Assembly (NCBI RefSeq): GCF_007830615.1
Contig: NZ_VLLI01000022.1
Span: 1-41,214, forward strand
DNA: 41,214 bases
Reading direction: 5' to 3'
From: Mucilaginibacter frigoritolerans
Lineage (GTDB): Bacteria; Bacteroidota; Bacteroidia; Sphingobacteriales; Sphingobacteriaceae
Shown: one piece after another, positions 1 through 9,232 of the stretch
How positions within the stretch are numbered: the stretch's first letter is position 1
Layout: every line of letters starts with the position of its first letter
Position numbers and translations under genes: made by a program
Notes under the pieces: model-generated
Told to the model about the DNA's origin: nothing
The model's database searches: none
The model's input: the letters and a program-made list of their open reading frames with translations, nothing else

Positions 1-2
1 TT

Positions 3-1043
3 GTAGCAATCCTTGGTGCCAGCCAGCTCACCTATGTAGAGGCTGTTATGAGCCAGCAAAAGGAAGACTTTATCGCGGCCTGTGAGAATACCCTGCACTT
101 CATCGGGGGCGTTCCTGCCGCCATTGTGCCGGATAACCTGAAGGCGGCGGTAACCAAAAGCAGTCGCTATGAACCTACCCTGAACGAAACATTTGAAGAC
201 TTTGCCGATCATTATGGCACTACCATATTACCGGCGCGGGCGTACCGCCCACGCGACAAGGCATTGGTAGAAGGTGCGGTTAAGATCATTTATACCAAGG
301 TATACGCCCCTTTAAACAAGCATATCTACCATTCTTTAACAGAACTCAATACAGCGATCTGGCAGGCCCTGGAAGCCCATAACAGCCAGTTGCTTAAAGG
401 CCGCAATTACAGCAGGATACTACAGTTTGAAGAGATAGAGCGTGGGACCTTGTCACCGCTGCCTGTCCTGCGTTACCAGTTCAAAAAACACTTTTATGCC
501 AGAGTGATCAAGAATGGCCATGTCAATCTCGGCCCGGATAAACACTACTACAGCGTGCCTTACCGCTTTATTGGCAAAAAGGTCAAGCTGTTATACTCCC
601 GCACCATTGTAGAGATCTACTACAATTATGAGCGTATCGCTTTACACCCGCGCGAAAAGAACCCCTACGGTTATACTACCGACAAAGACCACATGGCCAG
701 CGCTCACCGCTTTAAAAGTGACTGGACGCCAGACATGTTCCTCAATTGGGCGACCTCCATCCATGAGGATGTCAGGCTATATATCCATCAGATACTGGAA
801 CGTAAACAACACCCCGAACAGGCTTACAAATCCTGCCTTGGGATACTTGGCTTTGCAAAAAAAGCAGGGGATGACCGGTTAATAATAGCCTGTCAGCGGG
901 GGCTCAGTTACGGCCTTTATAGCTATAAAACTATACAAACCATATTGGAAAACAAGATGGACAACTATGAGGAAAGCATATTTGCCGATGAGCTACCTAT
1001 GCCTGATCATGGTAATATCCGGGGAAAAGACTATTACAAATAA
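3..1043 (+). CDS. istA: IS21-family transposase IstA, C-terminal part
   Basis: This is the DDE-type transposase that cuts and joins IS21 DNA. The reading frame is open to the window edge and reads VAILGASQLTYVEAV just before the first internal ATG at 48, so the true start lies upstream. The visible part holds the second half of the RNase H-fold core: GGVPAAIVPDNLKAAV carries the second catalytic Asp, and RPRDKALVEGAVK holds the catalytic Glu region. A Mu-transposase-like C-terminal domain follows (about residues 155-215 of the visible part). It ends 19 bp before istB, the usual tight spacing of this pair. The frame has no break, so the protein may be functional if its N-terminus is intact outside the window. 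Confidence 0.92.
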   Translation, partial: VAILGASQLTYVEAVMSQQKEDFIAACENTLHFIGGVPAAIVPDNLKAAVTKSSRYEPTLNETFEDFADHYGTTILPARAYRPRDKALVEGAVKIIYTKVYAPLNKHIYHSLTELNTAIWQALEAHNSQLLKGRNYSRILQFEEIERGTLSPLPVLRYQFKKHFYARVIKNGHVNLGPDKHYYSVPYRFIGKKVKLLYSRTIVEIYYNYERIALHPREKNPYGYTTDKDHMASAHRFKSDWTPDMFLNWATSIHEDVRLYIHQILERKQHPEQAYKSCLGILGFAKKAGDDRLIIACQRGLSYGLYSYKTIQTILENKMDNYEESIFADELPMPDHGNIRGKDYYK

Positions 1044-1062
1044 CCATTAAAACAACAATAAC

Positions 1063-1809
1063 ATGAACACAAGTACCTTAGACAAATTGCGGAAGATGAA
1101 GTTCTTCGGCATGTTTCATGCCTTTAAAAGCAGCATGGAAACCGGTAAAACAAACGATTATACGGCAGATGAACTGCTGGCCCACCTGGTAGATGCAGAA
1201 TGGGACGACCGGCAGAACAGGCGTATCGAACGCACGATCCTATATGCCCGGTTCCGCTATAAAGCTTCAATTGAAGATGTTCACTATCATGCTGACCGAA
1301 GTATTGACCGCAACCAGATCATGCGCCTGGCGGATTGTACGTTTGTTGACCGCTTCGAGAACCTGCTGATCACCGGGAGTACCGGTATCGGTAAAAGCTA
1401 TATTGCTTCTGCAGTGGGCTACCAGGCCTGTGTATTGGGCTACAGGGTATTGTACACCAGTACGCCCAAACTATTTGCCAAGCTCAAGATGGCCAAGGCG
1501 GACGGCTCCTATATGAAAGAGCTGGCTAAGATCGAACGACAACAACTGCTCATACTCGACGACTTTGGTATCCAGCCTTTTGATGCACAAAGCAGGGCTG
1601 CACTAATGGAGATCATTGAGGACAGGCACGGTAAGACCTCGCTGATCATCACTTCGCAGTTGCCGGTCAGTAAATGGTTTGAAGTGATCGGTGAAAAAAC
1701 GGTTGCTGATGCGATCCTTGACCGGATCGTTCATGACGCACACCGCATCGAATTAAAGGGAGAATCTATGAGAAGAAAACGTAATGTTGAACCGGAAAAC
1801 AGCCATTAA
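1063..1809 (+). CDS. istB: IS21-family helper ATPase IstB
   Basis: IstB is an AAA+ ATPase related to DnaA/DnaC that loads on target DNA and activates IstA. The 248-residue length is normal for the family. The Walker A motif GSTGIGKSYIA lies near residues 105-115, the Walker B motif LLILDDFG near 166-173, and a sensor-type stretch TSLIITSQLP near 194-203. The basic C-terminus (MRRKRNVEPENSH) is typical. It follows istA by 19 bp and is probably translated from the same message. The frame is intact. Identification as IstB is secure; whether the element is still active cannot be judged. Confidence 0.95.
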   Translation: MNTSTLDKLRKMKFFGMFHAFKSSMETGKTNDYTADELLAHLVDAEWDDRQNRRIERTILYARFRYKASIEDVHYHADRSIDRNQIMRLADCTFVDRFENLLITGSTGIGKSYIASAVGYQACVLGYRVLYTSTPKLFAKLKMAKADGSYMKELAKIERQQLLILDDFGIQPFDAQSRAALMEIIEDRHGKTSLIITSQLPVSKWFEVIGEKTVADAILDRIVHDAHRIELKGESMRRKRNVEPENSH

Positions 1810-1928
1810 TGAAATTACCTTTTAAATAACTATTTTTGTACATGCTTTTATAGCATTTGCTGCAACCCAAAAGTCAGCTAACCCCTGGGTCAATTTGGCC
1901 CGAAACAGGGTGGTCACTATCTCCATAA

Positions 1929-2081
1929 TATACACTTGCAACATTTGTTAACATCAATAGTATAAAAAGAGAAGACATTCTTACTGTAACAACTCTGTCT
2001 CCTCCAGCTAACAGATCTGTTATATATTTTTATGCTGATTCAGAAATACATGAAAAAGACAAGGGCGTTTTTGGCTGGTGA
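1929..2081 (+). pseudogene. 3' remnant of an unknown ORF beside the IS21 end
   Basis: Directly after the inferred IS21 right end there is an open frame of about 50 codons without a start codon at its beginning. It contains LTVTTLSPPANRSVIYFYAD and ends VFGW before a TGA at 2079. The composition looks protein-like, and the frame opens almost exactly where the IS ends, so this may be the tail of a gene cut by the insertion. I do not recognise the family. A chance ORF is also possible. Confidence 0.3.
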
Positions 2082-2198
2082 TAAAGGTTTAGCTTAAAAA
2101 GGAACTGTGATTTTAGATTGTGTTTACAAATATACTAAATATGTTTAATATGCCAAATAGAATAATTGAAAATTTATTTTATGATGATTTTCTGTCGG

Positions 2199-2225
2199 TT
2201 GAAAAATATATTGCTAATATTTTTG
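2199..2225 (+). promoter_or_regulatory. possible promoter of the 2284 lipoprotein gene
   Basis: The -7-like box TATTTTTG at 2218-2225 matches the Bacteroidota consensus TAnnTTTG. A TTG at 2199-2201 is a candidate -33 element, but the 16-base spacing is slightly short. The rest of 2082-2283 is AT-rich with no gene seen. Confidence 0.35.
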
Positions 2226-2283
2226 GTATTTTAAAAACTAATTCACACTTTTAAAATATTAAATCTTAACACATATAAACTTT

Positions 2284-2940
2284 ATGAAACAAACCATCTA
2301 TTTCTTATCAATCATTATTTTAATGGGTTGCAGTCAGCCCAAATCAACTTCAGATTCATCAATATCAAAGGATGCCGTTAGTAAGGCGATGACATCGGAT
2401 GACTCCCTTAAAGCTATTATTGGCGCAAACATTAATAAGCAACCTGTTATTGATACCGTTTTTCTTGGGTTTACTTTCAGCATGACCAAAAAACAGGCTA
2501 TAGCGCATTATGCCGAACTTATCAAACAAAAAAAACTGGTAATGAATGATCAGGATCAGCACTATGAGTATCCTATGATTTTTGAATTAGCAAAGGCAAA
2601 AGCCATTATTGCACCCGAATTTCAAGGTGATAAGTTGTACAAGTTAAGCCTGCTGATTACGTCTGCCGAAGAAGTTGCTACTGAAGAAACTGTTTATTTG
2701 CAAGTGGCTACTACTTACATGAAAAAATATAGCGGGTTTACTTTATTTAAGACGTCGGATGCTTTAGATCCCAGCGAAAAGGAATTCCATTGGGTAAAAA
2801 ATAACCTGCACATTTTTTTGCACAAAACGGTTGATGGTTCGGTAGTAAGCTATATCAATTTGCCTGCGGATAAATTAATTGATGATAATAAGGCCAAAGA
2901 AGCTGATAGCGCCCAAACTCAAACCAAGAAAGATATTTAA
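2284..2940 (+). CDS. hypothetical lipoprotein, 218 aa
   Basis: The N-terminus MKQTIYFLSIIILMGCSQPK is a clear lipoprotein signal with lipobox LMGC, so the mature protein should be lipid-anchored from Cys16. The following 25 residues are Ser/Lys-rich, a flexible linker. The folded part (about 45-205) has no domain I can name; the Lys-rich C-terminus ends KEADSAQTQTKKDI. It stands alone between the IS21 element and the phage tail gene, which is convergent to it and ends 31 bp away. The function is unknown. The start is firm because the signal peptide begins at the first Met. Confidence 0.8.
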   Translation: MKQTIYFLSIIILMGCSQPKSTSDSSISKDAVSKAMTSDDSLKAIIGANINKQPVIDTVFLGFTFSMTKKQAIAHYAELIKQKKLVMNDQDQHYEYPMIFELAKAKAIIAPEFQGDKLYKLSLLITSAEEVATEETVYLQVATTYMKKYSGFTLFKTSDALDPSEKEFHWVKNNLHIFLHKTVDGSVVSYINLPADKLIDDNKAKEADSAQTQTKKDI

Positions 2941-2971
2941 TGGTTTTTAAGTCATAAAGGGTAAAGTAGGA

Positions 2972-5008
2972 TTAGCCTAGCTTCACCAACTCCACCTTGG
3001 TGGGCTGGCCCTTCTGCCACGAATCAACTTTGTTTACGTAGTAGTAGGCATTATCCTGCTCAATATAAACGGGGATAAGCAAATCAAGCTCCAAAATATC
3101 GCGTGGGGTAAGCATAATGTAGCGTACTACTTTTTTGGTTTGGGTGAGTATTTGTTCAAGTTCAGTATAGTATTCTTTTCGCAAATCATCAAACATCAGG
3201 CTGTATTGGCCGTCGGGTTTCCAGAAATACGGGGTGCTGATTACATCGTTTATAACAACGTTATTACCGTTTCCATCGGTAAAAGTTACGGTTTTGCCCA
3301 GGTTGCTGAGATTTAACTTCTGATCAATCAATATCCTTGGCGCTACGCTGATGCTAAAGTCGCTGGTGCCGCTGGTAGGGTCCATAGCTGCTATTTGGGC
3401 AATGGTACCTCCATAATACGGCCGGTTTAAACTGGGGCCGAAAGGACTTTCAAAAAGTGTGGCATTAGCCGGCAGCGTTTGATCAGGAACCAATATTTGC
3501 GACCAGCCATACTGTAGCGGTAAAATGTTTTGATCGGTTTGATACTGCATATAGTTGAGCTGTGCATAATTGCCCAGCTGAAAGGATACCTGTTTGCCCT
3601 GGTTTAGGCATTTGCTGCTCCAGTTTTTGGCTATGGGGATATTGCTTACAATATCTTTTAACGAGTTGAATGATACTGTTTTAGTAGTATTATCAGTTTG
3701 GCAAATAATACCGAAACGTTGCAGGGTATCTTTTAAAAGATCTTTTTGCGAGATATCAGGGAAGATGCGTTCACACTGTACAGTTTGGTTGAACAATACA
3801 ATTTGGTTGTTTGATTTGATAACCAGCTCTGCACCCTGCGCCATGCTGAAAATAGATTGCGAAAGGCCATAAAAACGCCAGGTGATTCTTATTGCTCCAT
3901 TGGCGGGCAAATCTGTTTGAAAAGAAATAACCGTTTTTGGGGTAATGGTATACCCATGCCGGTAAGCTCCCTGGCGCACCAGCGTTGGGTTGCCGTTGAG
4001 GTAATAATTGGTTGATGTTAGCGGTACATCACCGTTAACCGGGTCGGTGTACATAATAATGATATCCACATTGGCGGCATCGCTGCTGTCATAACTGCCA
4101 AAAAAGTAAAACGATGGGATGGTTAAAGTTATGGTTACGTTGTTTGGTTTATTGGTGGTATAAATACCGGTAGCCGGATTATATAAGCCACTTACGTTTG
4201 ATATTACATTTGGAAAAACGATAGTGCCAAGAGGAGTAGGGTCGCTACTGTAAGTAACGGTTAGTGCCTGCGCCAGGGAAACATCGCAACCCTGGTTGTC
4301 AATTTGGTTTTGATAATCGAGCCCGTGTTCAAAACTGCCATTGCTGAACTGGGCTATCATTAAAGGATAAAGCGGATTGCCCAGCAAGCTCCCGGCGGCG
4401 GTATAGCCTGATGCCTGCAACAACAGATCAATAGCTGTTTTGATAAAGAAGCCCGGCCGAAGGTTGTGTACGTCAATAGGCTGGGTAAAATCTTCGGTAA
4501 ACAGACCGTAGTCAATAACCGGGTAGATCCAGCCATCGGTTTTTTGTTGAGAGCCAGCTGCGTTGGCAAGGTTCCATACATGATCATAGGGTTGCCAAAC
4601 CAAATCCTGACCATAATTGCTCCATATGCTGGTGCTGTCGCCCATGTCGGAGAGTTTGCCGCCAATGGCATCAAAAAAATCAACATTGCCCGATAAGATG
4701 GTAACGCTGGCGGTATCCTGGTTGATGCCGCTGAGCTCGCATATACCATAGGGCACAATCTCCAAACCATCCTGCACAATTTTGGCTTCGTATTTTTGAT
4801 AGGGCAGGTTGGTACAAAAGGCCACATCATCCGGAAAGCCCAATATGATGCGGTTGCGCTGGGTTAGGGGCAAGTTAAACTGATTGCTGGTATTACCCTG
4901 CTGATTTTGCACCTCGGCCAGGTTATTAATCTGAAAGGTGAGTGCAACAGGACTGTCGTCGCTTAAATCAACCAGCTGATCGTTAATAAAAAGTTGAATT
5001 TGGTTCAT
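2972..5008 (-). CDS. phage tail/baseplate-like structural protein, 678 aa
   Basis: This large protein begins MNQIQLFINDQLVDLSDD and continues with a stretch (NQFNLPLTQRNRIILGF) that I associate with tail-tip proteins of Bacteroidota prophages, which open with a short self-referring beta domain. No catalytic motif is seen. It is rich in Asn, Gln, Thr and aromatic residues, as receptor-contacting or tail-fibre-base proteins often are. It is the last minus-strand gene of the late module. It is separated from the 705-aa tail protein by two plus-strand lipoprotein loci, which is not normal phage order. The frame is intact. The tail role is inferred from context and family resemblance, not from a named domain. 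Confidence 0.6.
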   Translation of the reverse strand: MNQIQLFINDQLVDLSDDSPVALTFQINNLAEVQNQQGNTSNQFNLPLTQRNRIILGFPDDVAFCTNLPYQKYEAKIVQDGLEIVPYGICELSGINQDTASVTILSGNVDFFDAIGGKLSDMGDSTSIWSNYGQDLVWQPYDHVWNLANAAGSQQKTDGWIYPVIDYGLFTEDFTQPIDVHNLRPGFFIKTAIDLLLQASGYTAAGSLLGNPLYPLMIAQFSNGSFEHGLDYQNQIDNQGCDVSLAQALTVTYSSDPTPLGTIVFPNVISNVSGLYNPATGIYTTNKPNNVTITLTIPSFYFFGSYDSSDAANVDIIIMYTDPVNGDVPLTSTNYYLNGNPTLVRQGAYRHGYTITPKTVISFQTDLPANGAIRITWRFYGLSQSIFSMAQGAELVIKSNNQIVLFNQTVQCERIFPDISQKDLLKDTLQRFGIICQTDNTTKTVSFNSLKDIVSNIPIAKNWSSKCLNQGKQVSFQLGNYAQLNYMQYQTDQNILPLQYGWSQILVPDQTLPANATLFESPFGPSLNRPYYGGTIAQIAAMDPTSGTSDFSISVAPRILIDQKLNLSNLGKTVTFTDGNGNNVVINDVISTPYFWKPDGQYSLMFDDLRKEYYTELEQILTQTKKVVRYIMLTPRDILELDLLIPVYIEQDNAYYYVNKVDSWQKGQPTKVELVKLG

Positions 5009-5133
5009 GTTAGTAGCATTGGTAAAGCCGGAATAATCCGGATTGAGTTAATTGTTTTGTTTGCAATTCCTGAATTTGTAAATGGGAAAAAGGAAGCAAT
5101 ATTTAGTATATTGCTGATCCTAATTATAGATAA

Positions 5134-5589
5134 ATGTTGATGAGAACTATTTTGCTCTTGTGCTTATTGGTACTTGCTGCCTGTAATGATCCAAAACCCA
5201 AAAGTGACATAACCGATATAGAGCTGGTAGTTAATAATAGTTTGGGGCCAACTGAAATTACGGAAATTAAGATTGATAGTGCGCTGAATTATAATTTTTA
5301 TGGGGGCTGGGCAACAGACAAAACCAGCAGAGTAGTTAATGGCGGAGGCAGCGGAAAAATCAGCCGGGTTTTATGGGATACATTAACAACCCGCCTGGAT
5401 CAAATTGATTATGAAAAATTAAAGCGAAGCAACGGAACAACTGCGGATGCTCAGGAACTGGAAATTATAGTTCATTATAAAAACAGAATTGAGCATTTAA
5501 AAGCTGAAGACTTGCCCGGTAATGCAAGCAATATTTTTTATGACGTTGCCAATAGTTATATCACAGGCAAAATGCAAAATGTTAAATAA
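5134..5589 (+). CDS. small lipoprotein, DUF6438-like layout, 151 aa
   Basis: The N-terminus MLMRTILLLCLLVLAACNDP is a lipoprotein signal with lipobox LAAC; the start could also be the Met three codons in (5140). The mature part has alternating short strands (ITEIKIDSALNYNFYGGW), then GKISRVLWDTLTTRLDQIDY. This layout resembles DUF6438-type domains, but I could not confirm the family. It is clearly related to the next locus at 5925, which shares DITxIE, IKIDSxLNYxFYGG, SGKIS and LWDTLTxxLxQIDY. The gene lies between two phage tail genes on the opposite strand, so it is an inserted or moron-like gene. Function unknown. Confidence 0.75.
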   Translation: MLMRTILLLCLLVLAACNDPKPKSDITDIELVVNNSLGPTEITEIKIDSALNYNFYGGWATDKTSRVVNGGGSGKISRVLWDTLTTRLDQIDYEKLKRSNGTTADAQELEIIVHYKNRIEHLKAEDLPGNASNIFYDVANSYITGKMQNVK

Positions 5590-5635
5590 ATGTTTTTATG
5601 TTAGCATGCGGGTAAGCTTCGGCGTTAATGCATTG

Positions 5636-5807
5636 GCGTGTAGACTCACCCTGTCATCGCTACGCTCGACATCCCTCTCTATGACAAGTCATAAAGAGGG
5701 AGTTGAAAAAAGAAAATAAATAAGATTTTCCAACCCTCTTTCCGCCGTAGGCGAAGAGAGGGTGATCCAGCGCAGTGTAGATCGGGTGAGTCTACTCTGT
5801 AAGCGAC
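5636..5807. repeat. palindromic double-hairpin repeat, copy A
   Basis: The arms are GACTCACCC at 5643 and GGGTGAGTC at 5784-5792. Between them are two hairpins, CCCTCT(CTATGACAAGTCATAA)AGAGGG and CCCTCT(TTCCGCCGTAGGCGAAG)AGAGGG, with an AT-rich centre. The inner stem of the first is ATGAC/GTCAT, unlike most other copies. This copy is bracketed by two near-palindromes, CGTTAATGCATTGGCG (5623-5638) and CGCTAATGCATTAGCG (5813-5828). Most of the 5590-5924 gap consists of this structure; no gene is seen there. Confidence 0.9.
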
Positions 5808-5924
5808 GTTACCGCTAATGCATTAGCGCACATGCTTCGAAGTGCCTCCGTCTGATGTCTGCCTTTTGCTTTCGGCTTTCGGCATAAAAAATATTATCTT
5901 GCTCCAATAATTTAAGCTTAAACC

Positions 5925-6924
5925 TTGATGAAACCCCTCATTTTATTTTTGTGTTTGTTGGTGTTAGCAGGATGTAATAATTCAAAAAGTGATATCACCA
6001 GTATTGAATTTGCGAAAAGTTGGGATTTCGGTCCCTCCCAGCATCTTGCTATCAAAATTGACAGCTCGCTCAATTACCAGTTTTATGGCGGTGAGGCGCT
6101 GCATATGGATACCAATCATGTTTTAAAAGGTTATTATAGCGGAAAAATTAGTAAGTCTTTGTGGGATACATTAACTGATGACCTTAATCAAATAGACTAT
6201 AAGCACCTTAAAAAGAAATTAATGAGCCTCGATCGCAATCCCAAATCTTCAGAACTTAGTTTACTATGGAACAGAGATTAAGCATGTAGAAGCTATGGGT
6301 GCCACAAAAAAGATCCAGCATGTTTTTGATGAAATAGCTTACAGCTATCAAAAAGTTAAGCTTACAGCCACACAACAACCCGTTATGTTCGAAACAACCA
6401 ATCAGCAATTTGATCGGGATAAAATTAGTAATTCGGTTAGCGATGCAAAAAAGATCAAAACATTTTTGTGGGAGTATAATACTAATAATCAAAAAATTAA
6501 CGGTATGGATATAGTATCCATATTTGCTGAAAAAAAACATGCCATAAATGACTTTGGATTATGCGATACCAGTTTAGGTAGCAAGCAAATCGTAATTGTT
6601 TTGAAACCAACAGCAACAGCCGACAGTATATTAAAATCATATGATAACCTCAGATGGGTGTTGAGTGCCCAATCGGGTGGTTTACATTACATTTTTTATA
6701 AAAAAAGCGATTATGAATTTTCATGTTCCGTGCCGTTTATCGATGACCCGGATGTGCTTCAATTAACCTATGTTACAGGAATCACCCATCTACATGATTT
6801 TGACTGGTACACTCTTAAAACCAGAAACCAAAAGATGTCACCGCTAATTAAAGCTAAACTCGTTTTTTACAGGCCAAATACAAATAAGCTTAAAACGGTG
6901 TTGATAAATAAAGACTCTTTGTAA
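5925..6924 (+). pseudogene. frameshifted second lipoprotein of the 5134 family
   Basis: Two adjacent frames together look like one gene. The first (5925-6281) starts MMKPLILFLCLLVLAGCNNS, a lipoprotein signal, and matches the 5134 protein through LWDTLTxxLxQIDY. It then leaves the family after SSEL and ends at a stop. The second frame, open through 6259-6924, reads VYYGTEIKHVEAMGATKK and lines up with the homologous stretch VHYKNRIEHLKAED of the 5134 protein. The alignment implies a loss of about 8 bases near 6258. The second part then extends about 170 residues beyond the end of the first paralogue, an extra domain I do not recognise. The first frame could still make a short lipoprotein, and the second could start at ATG 6295. 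A sequencing error is possible. Confidence 0.7.
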
Positions 6925-6982
6925 AGTATATGGCCTGCGATGCTCCGGGAGCCTCAGTATAATACCGGCTTTTTGCTCTCCC

Positions 6983-9100
6983 CTACTGGCTCTGAATATT
7001 AATACTCGGCATGTTAAACGTTACGCTGAAGGGTGCTACGCCGTTTAGGGTTTCGTACTCTGTAAAGGTGGCGGTGTTAAGTACTACGGTTTGCCATTTT
7101 ACCGGATTTTTGCTTACCAGCATCTGCACCTTGGGCGAGTATTTGATGGATTGTAAGCCCTTAATATCGGCTACCGACAGATCCTCGGCCATTACCTTCA
7201 TTTTTTGACCGGCACTTTTGCCTATCACTTCTTCAATGCCATCCTGATTGGCCCAGTCGCTCACATAGTTCTTAATGATTACAGCGTTTTGTACATCCAG
7301 CGAAATTTCCTGGTTATAAACAAAGCGGTAATAGTTCCAGCAACCCGATAAGCCTATCCAGCGCAGGTAAACAGATTGTTCATCTACTGCGTTATCCACC
7401 CGTATGGTTTGTGTTTGGGTAACAGTATGTGCAAGATTATTAGCATCGTTATACATGAGCGCTATGTTGATGTAATACACATTGCTGGCAAAACTGGTAG
7501 TATCAATTAATAACCGGTTTAACCCCAATTGTGCCGGGATAGCTGTACTGGCCGAAGGTGCCGAAGCGATGATGAGCTTGCTATCATCCTGATTAAGCAA
7601 CCACGAACCATCCTCATTGAGCAGGTAGCTGTTTAATGCTCCGCCTGGCAGTGGGTTGCGGTTAATATCCAGTGGGGTTATCTGGCAATACAATTGTAAG
7701 CCTAGCAAAGCATCGCCATAAATAAAACCAATATCAAAAGGGTAGCTGTTTGAGCAGGCCGGTTCAGCAAAGTCGGTAACCCATTTTGCCAATTGTGTGC
7801 CAGCAGTAACCGACGGGAAAGGTACATAGGCTGCCAGGTTACCACCATAAGCATCGCCCAGTTGTTTGGCGGCGTACAATACGTAATAGGGTGTGGCAAT
7901 GGGGATATAGGTTAAAGTTTGTGTGGCACTGAGCTTGCCGCCCCAGTATTCGGCATAGGCTACCTGGTAGCTGGCGCTGAGGTTGCTATCGCGATAGTTG
8001 GTTTGGGTAAAGTTGCTGCCCTCTTTAGTGTTGAGCAGGCTCTGCAAAAAGTTGCTGATATCGGCCTTAACTAATCCCGTACCATCGGGCCTGTGATTGG
8101 CAGTAATGGTGTTTTGCTGTCCGCTCAAGGGATCCTGATAGGTGATTTGCGTACGTACCTGGTAATAGGGCCGCAGCAGGTTAATGTTGATAAAGCCCGT
8201 TCCATTTGCCGTGTATGGGGTATTGATGATGAGCTGCCCCGCTGCCGGTACGCTCATAACCTGGTAAGTACCCACGTAGCTGCCTGCATTAATGTAAACA
8301 TAAACCGGGCTGTTGTTGGTTAACACTACATTTAGGGCCGCGGCGTTTGCATTGGCGGTATTATAGGCTGTTATGGCGGTTGCAATGGCGGTGGTATCGC
8401 AGTTAACGGCTACGTTGGCGTTGCCGGTGGCAGTATCCAGACTAACGGCAGTAACATCAAAATCTTTACGTTGATAGGTAAACACTACAGGGTTAAAGGC
8501 GGCATTCCAGCGGGAAACGTTGCCCCCGGTAAGGGAAACAGATGGGTCGCTTATTAATAAGCTGCTTTGGGTAAGGATGGTTACGGTTGCCGTGCTGATA
8601 CAGCCATTGGCATCAGTTGCGTAAACGGTTTTGGGGCCGCCGGTCAGGCCTGTAAAAATGGGCGATGTTTGAAACGTTACATCATCCAAACTGTACTGAA
8701 TTGGGCCATAGTTGGAGGTAGCGTTTACGGTGATCTGCGCATCCGCAGCACCAGGTGCTGACTCAGGGTGATCTACATTGATAAAATTAATCAGCAGGTC
8801 GCACTGGTTTACGGGCGGGGCAGGGTTAGGTTCGGCGCTGACATTGGTAACCGTAAAGGTGGTAAAATAGCCGGTGCTGGTATCTGTTAGTAAACCGGTA
8901 TAAATGGCCGCCGTTTGGCCCGCTATAGTAATAGTGCCGTTTAAAATGGAGCCATTTATGTTTTGCTGATAACTGATAATAACGTTATTGCCATTGGTGG
9001 GCTGTCCGGTGCTGGCATCAAACAGGGAGATAAATACCTGCCCAACGGTTTGTGTACCATCTACGTAGGTATGCGAGTAGTCTATTTTTGCTATGATCAT
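6983..9100 (-). CDS. phage tail-like structural protein with SprB-like repeat, 705 aa
   Basis: It begins MIIAKIDYSHTYVDGTQTVG. Residues about 100-178 form an immunoglobulin-like module of SprB-repeat type (PIQYSLDDVTFQTS, FTGLTGG, VYATDANGCISTATVTI), a module common in Bacteroidota surface adhesins. The remainder is Thr/Asn/Ala-rich beta sequence ending in a compact C-terminal domain (VYLRWIGLSGCWNYYRF and beyond) often seen in tail proteins of Bacteroidota prophages. No enzyme motif is present. It follows the small neck-like genes on the same strand and precedes the 678-aa tail protein. Structural tail or receptor-contact protein is the best reading; the exact part is unknown. Confidence 0.6.
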   Translation of the reverse strand: MIIAKIDYSHTYVDGTQTVGQVFISLFDASTGQPTNGNNVIISYQQNINGSILNGTITIAGQTAAIYTGLLTDTSTGYFTTFTVTNVSAEPNPAPPVNQCDLLINFINVDHPESAPGAADAQITVNATSNYGPIQYSLDDVTFQTSPIFTGLTGGPKTVYATDANGCISTATVTILTQSSLLISDPSVSLTGGNVSRWNAAFNPVVFTYQRKDFDVTAVSLDTATGNANVAVNCDTTAIATAITAYNTANANAAALNVVLTNNSPVYVYINAGSYVGTYQVMSVPAAGQLIINTPYTANGTGFININLLRPYYQVRTQITYQDPLSGQQNTITANHRPDGTGLVKADISNFLQSLLNTKEGSNFTQTNYRDSNLSASYQVAYAEYWGGKLSATQTLTYIPIATPYYVLYAAKQLGDAYGGNLAAYVPFPSVTAGTQLAKWVTDFAEPACSNSYPFDIGFIYGDALLGLQLYCQITPLDINRNPLPGGALNSYLLNEDGSWLLNQDDSKLIIASAPSASTAIPAQLGLNRLLIDTTSFASNVYYINIALMYNDANNLAHTVTQTQTIRVDNAVDEQSVYLRWIGLSGCWNYYRFVYNQEISLDVQNAVIIKNYVSDWANQDGIEEVIGKSAGQKMKVMAEDLSVADIKGLQSIKYSPKVQMLVSKNPVKWQTVVLNTATFTEYETLNGVAPFSVTFNMPSINIQSQ

Positions 9101-9113
9101 TGTTTTGTTTTAG

Positions 9114-9232
9114 AAGTCCATAGACCATGGTCCATAGTCCATAGCCATGGTGGTGGTTTTTGGGGTTGATAATTTTACTGTGGTTTGTGAACTAAACTTT
9201 TACTATGGTCCATCGTCCATGGTCTATGGACT
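9114..9232. repeat. CCATGGTCCATAG-type word repeat, first block
   Basis: Words of the type CCATAGACCATGGTCCATAG recur at 9114-9150 and again at 9205-9232, flanking a short AT-rich spacer between two phage genes. The words are built on an about 7-base unit (GTCCATA/GTCCATG) that is close to self-complementary. The second block runs into the 3' end of the 153-aa gene. Confidence 0.75.

Larger units (their letters stand above)
1..1925 (+). mobile_element. IS21-family insertion sequence, left part outside window
   Basis: The istA/istB gene pair in tandem on the plus strand is the hallmark of IS21-family elements. The left end lies before base 1. The right boundary is approximate: after istB there is a stretch with the words gggtcaatttggcccgaaac (about 1888-1907) and gggtggtcactat (about 1908-1920), which resembles the repeated terminal sequences of Bacteroidota IS21 elements. 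Different-looking AT-rich DNA starts near 1925. I could not identify a target-site duplication because the other end is not visible. Confidence 0.8.

Noticed and set aside
4360..4830. 156-codon minus-strand ORF in a second frame of the 678-aa tail gene
   Set aside because: It lies wholly inside the tail gene and has low-complexity Pro/Leu/Met-rich sequence without family features.
6240..6300. programmed ribosomal frameshift in the second lipoprotein
   Set aside because: No slippery heptamer is present at the break, and the paralogue alignment points to an about 8-base deletion.
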